DNA of 7,517 nucleotides from Gemmatimonadota bacterium (GTDB taxonomy: Bacteria > Gemmatimonadota > Gemmatimonadetes > Gemmatimonadales > Gemmatimonadaceae). The DNA is taken from positions 1-7,517 of the forward strand of contig JAHFCS010000095.1 in assembly GCA_023249395.1 (NCBI GenBank), given 5' to 3'. The first letter of the stretch is position 1; the number at the start of each line of letters is the position of its first letter. Made by a program: the position numbers and the translations under genes. This document shows positions 1 through 6,026 of this stretch, one piece after another. A model generated the notes under the pieces. That model was given only the letters and a program-made list of their open reading frames with translations. It was not told where the DNA came from and ran no database searches.

Positions 1-372
1 AATGTGGCGCCCGATCTGATCGTCCACTTCGGCGCCCTCGACTGGCGATCGGTCGGTGGCGTCGGCTACGGTGGCGTCATTCACCTGAGGGAGAACGATT
101 CAGGCCCGGACGACTGCAATCACGCGCAGTTCGGCGCCTTCATACTGGCGGCGCCGAATGTGCCGGAACTCGGTGAGATCACGGGAGCCAGACTGTTGGA
201 CATTGCGCCAACGCTCATGGAAGTGGGCGGCTACGAGATTCCGGAGACGTTTCAGGGGCGGTCCCTGTTTGGTGGATCACTGGCGGAGACCGGCGACAAA
301 CAAGGTGGGGTTTCGGTCGAGTCAGAGGCAGTGATTCGTGAGCGACTCAGCGGACTGGGTTACATATCGTGA
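1..372 (+). CDS. Alkaline-phosphatase-superfamily phosphodiesterase/nucleotide pyrophosphatase-like protein, C-terminal fragment
   Basis: The reading frame is open from base 1 (AAT GTG GCG...), so the start lies upstream and only the last 123 residues are present; the GTG at 4 is not a convincing start. The fragment resembles the C-terminal part of AlkP-fold type I phosphodiesterases: a PDLIVHFGALDWRSVG strand (fragment residues 4-19), an END.GPDD block (31-38), then NHAQFGAFILAAP (40-52). In this superfamily a late His of this type is normally a metal ligand (here H41). A closing DIAPTLMEVGG motif (about 67-77) and a QGRSLF loop follow, as is typical of AlkP/sulfatase/phosphoglycerate-mutase-like enzymes. 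The protein would hydrolyse a phosphate or phosphodiester ester with two bound metals; the substrate is unknown. The catalytic Ser/Thr and most metal ligands lie outside the window. The stop overlaps the GTG start of the next gene by 4 nt, indicating one transcript with the prenyltransferase. Confidence 0.8.
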   Translation, partial: NVAPDLIVHFGALDWRSVGGVGYGGVIHLRENDSGPDDCNHAQFGAFILAAPNVPELGEITGARLLDIAPTLMEVGGYEIPETFQGRSLFGGSLAETGDKQGGVSVESEAVIRERLSGLGYIS

Positions 373-1307
373 CCGGAAACGAGACTGTCGGGCGCTCAAG
401 CGACCCTTCATCCGCGGTCGTCGGAAGCAGCACCTCGCCCGCCGATTGGGCGCGGCTGTTTCGTCCGCCCCAGTGGATCAAGAACTTCTTCGTTTTCGGT
501 CCGCTGCTTTTCTCGGGCCGTGCGTTTGACACCGGCGCGCTTGCACATGCGTTCGGGGCGTTCGTCGCGTTCTGTCTCGCCTCGAGCGGCGTCTACGCGT
601 TGAACGACGTGGCCGATCGAGAGAGCGATCGACTCCATCCAATAAAGCGCGTGAGGCCTGTTGCGGCTGGCCTGATAGCGCCGCGCACCGCGGTCGTCGC
701 CGGAACTGGGGTCGCGCTCGCTGGACTTGTCGTTGCGTGGTTCGTTCACCCTCGCGTGGCACTCTTTGTCGGACTTTACCTCGCAGTGAACCTCGCGTAC
801 AACGAGCGCCTGAAGATCGTCGTGGTTCTGGACGTTTTCGCCATCGCGTCGATGTTCGTGCTGCGGCTGCTCGCGGGTGCCGCTGCGATCGATGTGAAGC
901 CGTCTGTCTGGCTCCTGCTCTGCGGTGGTCTGCTCGCACTGTACCTTGGGTTCACCAAAAGGCGGCACGAGCTGGTGCTTCTCGGAGATGATCTCGCCGG
1001 ACATCGTGCCGTACTCGCGCACTACAGTCCGGCGTTTCTGGACCAGATGGCGATGGTCCTGCTATCCGTCACCGTCGTATGCTACATCATGTACACGCTG
1101 GAATCTGCCACTGCGAATGCTGTCGGTACGGATCTGCTCAGCTATAGCACCGCGTTCGTCCTGTACGGGGTGTTCCGCTATCTCTTTCTCGTGCATCAAC
1201 GAGACGGCGGCAGCCCGACACAGACTTTACTCAACGACCGGCAGCTGCTGCTCGTCGTCGCGGGCTGGCTGATCTACTGTGCACTGGTGATCTATCGGCC
1301 CTTCTGA
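369..1307 (+). CDS. Decaprenyl-phosphate phosphoribosyltransferase-like UbiA-family membrane enzyme
   Basis: A 312-residue polytopic membrane protein of the UbiA prenyltransferase superfamily, closest in motif pattern to decaprenyl-phosphate 5-phosphoribosyltransferase (DPPR synthase, Rv3806c type). That enzyme moves 5-phosphoribose from PRPP to a polyprenyl phosphate at the inner membrane face. Visible hallmarks are RPPQWIKN (32-39), the first Asp-rich motif N79-D80-xx-D83-xxx-D87 followed by H90-P91, K93, R94 and R96-P97, a second conserved block with D155 and R166 (LDVFAIASMFVLR), TKRRHE (196-201), and the C-terminal FRY...DGGSPTQTLLNDR block (269-291). The HP.KR.RP sequence after the Asp motif is typical of DPPR synthases rather than of ubiquinone or heme UbiA enzymes. 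About eight to nine hydrophobic helices are apparent, and length fits the family (about 300). The GTG start sits in GTGA overlapping the upstream stop; no Shine-Dalgarno is obvious, so coupled translation is likely. No DprE1/DprE2 partner is present in the window. Confidence 0.88.
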   Translation: MTGNETVGRSSDPSSAVVGSSTSPADWARLFRPPQWIKNFFVFGPLLFSGRAFDTGALAHAFGAFVAFCLASSGVYALNDVADRESDRLHPIKRVRPVAAGLIAPRTAVVAGTGVALAGLVVAWFVHPRVALFVGLYLAVNLAYNERLKIVVVLDVFAIASMFVLRLLAGAAAIDVKPSVWLLLCGGLLALYLGFTKRRHELVLLGDDLAGHRAVLAHYSPAFLDQMAMVLLSVTVVCYIMYTLESATANAVGTDLLSYSTAFVLYGVFRYLFLVHQRDGGSPTQTLLNDRQLLLVVAGWLIYCALVIYRPF

Positions 1308-1380
1308 GCAGCTTGTCGCGCGGAATTTCCTGGTTCTCACGGCGGGTGAGGGCCTGGCGCGAGTCATCGCCTTCGCGGGC
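1308..1380 (+). other. In-frame N-terminal extension of the flippase gene lacking a standard start codon
   Basis: The stretch between the prenyltransferase stop and the first ATG of the flippase reads in the flippase frame as QLVARNFLVLTAGEGLARV followed by IAFAG. This matches the usual beginning of Wzx-type flippases (RN..L...G....R...F...VYLAR.LG), so it is very probably coding. The frame is closed by TGA at 1288-1290, and between 1291 and 1380 there is no in-frame ATG, GTG or TTG; only ATC (1294, 1366) and CTG (1330, 1354) could serve. A TTG at 1313 is one frame off. The stretch holds no recognisable promoter or Shine-Dalgarno site. Confidence 0.6.
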
Positions 1381-2706
1381 ATGGTGTACCTCGCCCGCAC
1401 GCTCGGCGCCGACCTCTATGGAATAATCGCATTTTCGGCGGCCGTGCTGATCTATCTCTCGCGGATCGCCGACGGCGGAATAGACCTCGGGCTGGGAGTC
1501 CGGGAGATGGCCGCGGATTCACAGGCAACCATCGCTCTTGCGCCGGCAATTCTCACAGCGCGACTGGTGATCTCGGTGGTGCTGGCGCTCGCCCTCGGTG
1601 CGATTGCGCTCGTGACGCTCCCGCATCCCGATGGGGCGGTGCTCGCGACATTCGGATTGACGCTCATTCCGGTCGCAGCGAGCACGCGATGGATTCACCT
1701 GGGATTGGAGAGGACGCGGGCGGTGGCCGCAGCACGGGCGATTGGCGAGGCGCTGATGGTGGTCCTTGTCTTCGCGTTGGTTCGCGGCCGCAACGATCTG
1801 CTTGCCGCGCCGATCGCTCAGTTAGCGGGCGATTCGCTTGCCGCGGCGCTGCTCCTCTGGTGGATCGCGAAACGAGGTGTCCACCTTCGCGTCACATTCG
1901 ACTGGAACGACCTGCGGCCCCTTGCGGCGCGATCCTGGCCGCTGGTTGGAAGCGCCCTGCTGGGACTTCTCATCTACAATTCCGATTTCCTGTTTCTGCG
2001 GGTGTTTCGCGATCGGGCGGCTGTCGGACTCTATGCCGCGGCATACACCCTCGTCAGCTTTCTCCTGAACATGGGAGCGGCCTACAATATGAGCCTGCTT
2101 CCCAGACTGACGAAAACGTCAGCAGTACGAGCCGACCATCATGGGTTGTATCACATGGCCACGGCGCACGTCTTTGCGGTCAGTCTTCCGATCGCCGTCG
2201 GCGGCTCGCTTCTCGCTGCGCGGATCATCACACTCGTCTTCGGCGGCGGTTACGGTCCTTCGGCGATAGCGCTCAGCATCCTGATGTGGACGATTCCGGT
2301 GTGTCTTCTGCGGGACGTGCCCGTGATGACTCTCCTGGCATGGGGTCGCGAGGACCGTGTCCTCCATCTAACGGCGTGGGCAGCGGCGGTCGGACTCGCG
2401 CTGAATCTCATCCTCATCCCGTCCTATGGACTCATCGGAGCGGCGATCGCCAGCGTTGCGACCGAAAGCATCCGAATGGTGCTGGCGCTCGCCGCCGTAA
2501 GGCGGTTCGGATTCGCGCTCACAGAGGTGAAGCGGTTCTTGAAACCCGTAGTCGCCGGATTCGTCATGGCCGCCGTGCTCGTGGTCGCGTCACCGCCGAC
2601 GATATGGATGGCGCTTGCTCTGGGTACCTTCGCCTACGTCGTGTGTCTTTCGCTGCTCGGCGGCATCACGTTTGCGCGCGGAGCGATCCCCTCGCTGAAC
2701 GTTTAA
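1381..2706 (+). CDS. Wzx-like polysaccharide/oligosaccharide flippase (MOP superfamily)
   Basis: At least 441 residues from the first ATG, almost entirely hydrophobic with roughly 12 or more membrane helices, as in the polysaccharide biosynthesis flippases of the MOP/MATE-like superfamily. These move lipid-linked glycan units across the inner membrane. Recognisable blocks are VYLARTLGADLYGIIAF (2-18), DGGIDLGLGVREM (31-43), IYNSDFLFLRVF...VGLYAAAYTL in the middle (about 199-225), LLPRLTK after it, the FGGGYGPSAIALSIL loop (about 287-301), and a C-terminal helix pair ending in SLNV. The coordinates use the first canonical start, but homology continues about 20 residues upstream (to about 1318-1324), so the ATG at 1381 is probably internal and would cut the first helix; it also has no Shine-Dalgarno. 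With the extension, length would be about 460, near family average. The gene follows the prenyltransferase directly, and its TAA interlocks with the stop of the convergent oxidoreductase gene. Confidence 0.88.
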   Translation: MVYLARTLGADLYGIIAFSAAVLIYLSRIADGGIDLGLGVREMAADSQATIALAPAILTARLVISVVLALALGAIALVTLPHPDGAVLATFGLTLIPVAASTRWIHLGLERTRAVAAARAIGEALMVVLVFALVRGRNDLLAAPIAQLAGDSLAAALLLWWIAKRGVHLRVTFDWNDLRPLAARSWPLVGSALLGLLIYNSDFLFLRVFRDRAAVGLYAAAYTLVSFLLNMGAAYNMSLLPRLTKTSAVRADHHGLYHMATAHVFAVSLPIAVGGSLLAARIITLVFGGGYGPSAIALSILMWTIPVCLLRDVPVMTLLAWGREDRVLHLTAWAAAVGLALNLILIPSYGLIGAAIASVATESIRMVLALAAVRRFGFALTEVKRFLKPVVAGFVMAAVLVVASPPTIWMALALGTFAYVVCLSLLGGITFARGAIPSLNV

Positions 2707-4133
2707 TCCTCGACGACGTGGGTTGCGAAATTGCGCCGGTAGTCCTCCCACTTGGCGTGATCAAAGACTCCATCGGTTAGGCAATCGGCGGCGCTGTACG
2801 CCATGAAAAGAGCGTGGTGAGTATTGTCGTGGGCGAAGAGTCCTTGTCTGCCATAGCTGAGGAGGTTCGGCAGTCCTTCCACCCAGGACGCGAGTATGCC
2901 GAATGGTTTCTCGTAACCGTTCGTGTAAACCGGATATGCGTGTCGTAGGCGTTTTGCATGAACGGCTACCGGGTTGCGGCGAAGCGGCAGGCCCGCCCGC
3001 GCCAGGTCCTCGGCGACGATCGTGCCGAGCTCGTAGTCGCTCATTTTCCACCAATGGTCATCGGGCGAGCACGGAAGCTCGGCGCAGAGTGTCGTGCGCC
3101 CAGGCCGCCCGTTGAGGGAATAGTTCTTCGGCTCCGAGAGACGCGTGATCCGGATATCGGCGCCTGGAAAATAGTGAGCGTCGTACTCGGTGAACCGATC
3201 CTCATCGAGCTCGAGGTAAATGAGAAGCATCGCGCGATACTCCATGCTGCTCGCTGCCTCGAGCACCCTCGCCTCCGGGGCGGGACACACAAGGCGCGTC
3301 AACAACGTGATCGGAATGGTGGACCACACATAATCGGGATCGAGCGACAGAAGTCGGCCCTTCTGATCGACTGAAACGGTCCATCCCCGGCCCCCGATGC
3401 CGCCGCCTAGCTGTAACGCAGTGACCTTCGCCTCCAGCAGAAACTCCGCTCCGAGATTGCGCGCGGCATCCGCATAGGCCTCACTGATCTCACCATATCC
3501 GTTGCGAGGATAGAAGAACCGTCCAGCGCCTCGCTGATTCAACCCCGGGATCTGAGACAGAACCTTTCGCATGAGCTTCCCGAAAGATCCGGCCGACACA
3601 CGGCGCCGAGCCTGAATGCCGGAGAGCTCCTCGGGCTCACGTCCCCAGATCTTTCGAGCATAGGGAAAGTAAAACTCCTCGCAGATGGTTCGGCCAAGGC
3701 TGGCCATCAGTACCGAGGCGAAGGAGTCTTCGCCGGAGTCACTGCGATGGCGGCGCGTCTTCCGCGTGGTGATGTCAAGTGCGGTTCCCGCAGCGAACCT
3801 CCGGTCGAGCCTGAGCAGGAGGTCCAGCGGCTTGAGAGGGAAGTGGATCCACTTACCGCGCAGACGAATTCGGCCGTGTCGCGGACGATCGAGGAGATCG
3901 TTGCCGAGCAGCGAGCGAATGTCGCGGAGTATCTCGGGATCACATGCAGGATGCAGGCGGTGACTTCCGTAATCGAGTCGCTGGCCGCCGGCCTCGAAGC
4001 TCCCCGCGTTCCCGCCGACAGTCGACTGCTGCTCTATGACGGTGACGCGTGCGAGGCCGCGACGACGCAGCTTGTAGGCCGCTCCGACGCCGGCCGGTCC
4101 GGCACCCAGTATCACTACGTGCGGGTCAGCCAT
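2703..4133 (-). CDS. UDP-galactopyranose-mutase-like FAD-dependent oxidoreductase
   Basis: A 476-residue soluble flavoprotein. It begins with a Rossmann FAD-binding site, VVILGAGPAG (6-15), with the ribose-binding acid at E34 and VGGNAGSF (39-46). Then come YGSHRLHP (55-62), GRIRLRGKWIHFPLKP (87-102), FYFPYARKIWG (154-164), FYPRNGYGEI (207-216), TRLSEPKNYS (330-339), YPVYTNGY (400-407) and a C-terminal flavin-binding GRQGLFAHDNTHHA (428-441). The order Y..K.WG, YP..GYGE, a late R.sEpK and GR.G.F matches UDP-galactopyranose mutase and related glycan-cluster flavoproteins; databases may label it a protoporphyrinogen-oxidase-like or amine-oxidase-like protein. It is longer than bacterial UGM (about 370-390), so the substrate is open. 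The ATG at 4133 is preferred over upstream ATGs because it overlaps the preceding stop by 8 nt, starts just before the Rossmann strand, and has a weak GGATGG upstream. It is the last gene of the minus-strand operon. Confidence 0.85.
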   Translation of the reverse strand: MADPHVVILGAGPAGVGAAYKLRRRGLARVTVIEQQSTVGGNAGSFEAGGQRLDYGSHRLHPACDPEILRDIRSLLGNDLLDRPRHGRIRLRGKWIHFPLKPLDLLLRLDRRFAAGTALDITTRKTRRHRSDSGEDSFASVLMASLGRTICEEFYFPYARKIWGREPEELSGIQARRRVSAGSFGKLMRKVLSQIPGLNQRGAGRFFYPRNGYGEISEAYADAARNLGAEFLLEAKVTALQLGGGIGGRGWTVSVDQKGRLLSLDPDYVWSTIPITLLTRLVCPAPEARVLEAASSMEYRAMLLIYLELDEDRFTEYDAHYFPGADIRITRLSEPKNYSLNGRPGRTTLCAELPCSPDDHWWKMSDYELGTIVAEDLARAGLPLRRNPVAVHAKRLRHAYPVYTNGYEKPFGILASWVEGLPNLLSYGRQGLFAHDNTHHALFMAYSAADCLTDGVFDHAKWEDYRRNFATHVVED

Positions 4134-5094
4134 ACCCACCATCCGGCATGGCAGTGGCGAGCGGCCGAGCCTTCGCACCGGAGTGCGTATACCTCGCCAT
4201 CACCCACCACACGACGCCGGCAAGCAGGCCTCCGACGATCAACACAGATTGCCAAACCAGCGAGGCAACCACACCGATTGCTGCTGGCACTCCAATGGGA
4301 ACAAGGAGGGCGGCGAACGTGGCGTCCCGAACGGCGAGTCCTCCAAGACTTATCGGCAGAAGTCCGGCGGCTTTCGCGAGAGGCCACACGAGAAACCATA
4401 CGGGGAGAGGAACTTCGATTCCGACGGCGCGGCCGATCAACACATTCAGCATGACGAAGAAGCTCTGGATGATAACCGACAGCGTAAGCGAGATGAGCGC
4501 GGCGACAGGACTCCGCGAAAGACTCCGCAAGGTCACCAGGCCGCGCCCTATCCTTCGTCGAAAGCGTGACGGCCAGCTCGCAAGCGGACGCCGAATGATC
4601 AGCGGAACGAAGATCAGAAGCGCGACCGCTGCGGCGACGAGAGCGACGTTCAGCGCATCTCTGCCCCACTGCGGAATCGCATTGCGCGCAAAGAAACCGC
4701 CGCCCGCTATGAGAATACCGAGTGTGGCGACATCGATCGTCCGATCAACCACGCCGCCGAGGATGGCGGCTTCCGGCCTGCCTGTCGCTCTCGCCGCGAG
4801 CGCGGCGCGCAGAACATCCCCGCCGACTATGCTTGGAAGGCAGAGATTCGCGAACAATCCGGCAGCGTAGCAGCGCGTGGCGTCAACGAAGCGCAGTCCT
4901 CCACCGGAAGCGTTGATAACTACTCGCCATTTTAGAACGCCGAGCAAGTGTCCGGCCACGAACCCCCCCAATACAGCAAGCCACACAGAGAGAGGCAGCC
5001 GCTCGATCGCAGTCCGGACGGTTTCCCAGGGAAGTAGCAGGAGAAGCAGAGCGAGCAGTCCAACACTCACCGCTATCCTGAGCCAGATCCTCAT
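4126..5094 (-). CDS. LPG_synthase_TM family flippase-like integral membrane protein
   Basis: A 322-residue polytopic protein with about seven or eight hydrophobic segments, of the lysylphosphatidylglycerol synthase transmembrane family (PF03706-type, 'flippase-like domain'). Supporting blocks are a first helix at 7-22, LKWRVVINASGG (54-65), the family signature GLFANLCLPSIVGGDVLRA (79-97), VVDRTID (115-121), and a late PISLGGLAVRDATF block (247-260) where relatives usually have GGLGVRE. Only the membrane part is present; the cytosolic aminoacyltransferase domain of MprF is absent, so lipid lysinylation is not expected. In glycan clusters such proteins are thought to move or handle lipid-linked sugars, which fits a position between a polyprenol-sugar synthase and a UGM-like enzyme, but this is inference. 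The ATG at 5094 is chosen over one at 5148 because it overlaps the glycosyltransferase stop as ATGA and directly precedes the first helix. No clear Shine-Dalgarno is visible, implying coupling. Confidence 0.85.
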   Translation of the reverse strand: MRIWLRIAVSVGLLALLLLLLPWETVRTAIERLPLSVWLAVLGGFVAGHLLGVLKWRVVINASGGGLRFVDATRCYAAGLFANLCLPSIVGGDVLRAALAARATGRPEAAILGGVVDRTIDVATLGILIAGGGFFARNAIPQWGRDALNVALVAAAVALLIFVPLIIRRPLASWPSRFRRRIGRGLVTLRSLSRSPVAALISLTLSVIIQSFFVMLNVLIGRAVGIEVPLPVWFLVWPLAKAAGLLPISLGGLAVRDATFAALLVPIGVPAAIGVVASLVWQSVLIVGGLLAGVVWWVMARYTHSGAKARPLATAMPDGGYG

Positions 5095-6026
5095 CGTTTC
5101 TGCGACGCTATCCGGGCGTTCTGGTCCGCGAGCAATCCCACCGCCCACACGATGAGTGCGCCAAGCAGTGCGAGGACCGCGCTTTCCGAAAGATTCTCGA
5201 GGGTGACGTCGTACGCGAACTTGGCCAGCCCGGCGAGAGCCAGCACGGCACCGAGGGGAATGAACACCTTGAGCGGATTGAAGAAGACGACCGTTCTCAG
5301 GATGAGGATCGTGAAGTCGTAAGCGTGGCGCGGGCGAATTTTCGATTCGCCGAGCCGCGCGTGATAATCAATCGGCACGTACTCGACCTGATAGTCGTTG
5401 CATGCAGCGGCGAGCGAAATTGTCGTAGTGAAGGAGAAACCCGACGGCAGAAGATGCTCATAGCGCTCCACGAGGTCCTTCCGCATCAGCCTCAGACCGG
5501 AGTTGAGATCGGGCATCTTCATTCCGGCCAGGTAACTCGCCAGCAACCTCAAGAACGTCTTGGCGGCACGCCGCTCGAACGGAATCTCTACCGAATCTCC
5601 CGTCCGGGCACCGACGACCATGTCACTGCCGGCAGCGACGGCTAGAAGCCTGGGAATGGCCACGCATGGATAAGTGCCGTCGGCATCGGTGATGAGAATC
5701 CAATCGAAGCGCGAGGCCTTGATTCCGCTCTTCAATGCGGCGCCGTACCCGCGATTCCGACGGTGGCGGAGTACGATTGCCCCTGTGCCCGCCTCGGCGG
5801 CGCGCTCGGCAGTGCCGTCGGTCGAGCCATCGTCTACGACGATGATCTCGTAGGTCCAGCCGGTGGTCTCCATGACGCCGCGCACATCGCGGATCTGTGC
5901 CGCAACATGAGCGGCCTCGTTGAACGCCGGGATGACGACAGACACTTTCCGATCGAGCACGCGGTCGCGCGCATCGATTATCTCCTCGACAATTCCTTGC
6001 TCATTCGGGTCCGCCTCGCCCGTCAT
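5091..6026 (-). CDS. GT2 glycosyltransferase, polyprenol-phosphate-sugar synthase-like (DPM1/GtrB type)
   Basis: A 311-residue GT-A fold glycosyltransferase of family 2 with a membrane anchor. The N-terminal strand KVSVVIPAFNEA (27-38) leads to the nucleotide-binding VVDDGSTDGT (63-72). It is followed by RNRGYGAALKSGI (90-102), the metal-binding DXD inside ITDADGTYP (112-120), NSGLRLM (175-181), SGFSF (195-199) and YHARLGESKI (221-230). Two C-terminal helices (about 254-274 and 282-301) after NPLK are typical of enzymes that load a sugar from a nucleotide donor onto polyprenyl phosphate at the cytoplasmic face. Which sugar is used cannot be read from the sequence. The ATG at 6026 is chosen because it forms an ATGA overlap with the upstream GT39 gene and gives a family-standard length. 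A longer frame to an ATG at 6161 only adds a basic, non-homologous-looking segment inside the GT39 gene. It likely supplies the donor for that GT39 enzyme. Confidence 0.9.
   Translation of the reverse strand: MTGEADPNEQGIVEEIIDARDRVLDRKVSVVIPAFNEAAHVAAQIRDVRGVMETTGWTYEIIVVDDGSTDGTAERAAEAGTGAIVLRHRRNRGYGAALKSGIKASRFDWILITDADGTYPCVAIPRLLAVAAGSDMVVGARTGDSVEIPFERRAAKTFLRLLASYLAGMKMPDLNSGLRLMRKDLVERYEHLLPSGFSFTTTISLAAACNDYQVEYVPIDYHARLGESKIRPRHAYDFTILILRTVVFFNPLKVFIPLGAVLALAGLAKFAYDVTLENLSESAVLALLGALIVWAVGLLADQNARIASQKR

Noticed and set aside
614..631. Two CGATCG palindromes separated by six bases.
   Set aside because: They encode the conserved Asp-rich motif of the prenyltransferase and occur inside the gene; there is no further repetition to suggest an operator.
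408..1022. A 204-codon antisense frame across the prenyltransferase gene.
   Set aside because: The translation is highly charged with no recognisable fold and mirrors the codon structure of the real gene on the other strand.
369..1307. Annotation as a ubiquinone/menaquinone-pathway UbiA or heme farnesyltransferase.
   Set aside because: The HP.KR.RP sequence after the first Asp motif and the C-terminal FRY...LLNDR block fit the phosphoribosyltransferase subfamily, and the neighbours are glycan genes, not quinone genes.
1689..2780. A 363-codon open frame on the plus strand overlapping the flippase gene and the convergent junction.
   Set aside because: Its translation is rich in Arg, Ser, Gly and Pro without domains, and it lies out of frame with a clear membrane transporter; this is a typical high-GC shadow frame.
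2703..4133. Annotation as heme-pathway protoporphyrinogen oxidase (HemY).
   Set aside because: The Y..K.WG and YP..GYGE landmarks and the glycan operon context point to a UGM-like sugar enzyme; no heme genes are nearby.
4049..4870. A 273-codon plus-strand frame opposite the LPG_synthase_TM gene.
   Set aside because: It is Arg/Thr/Pro-rich, with no motifs; the opposite strand encodes a coherent membrane protein.
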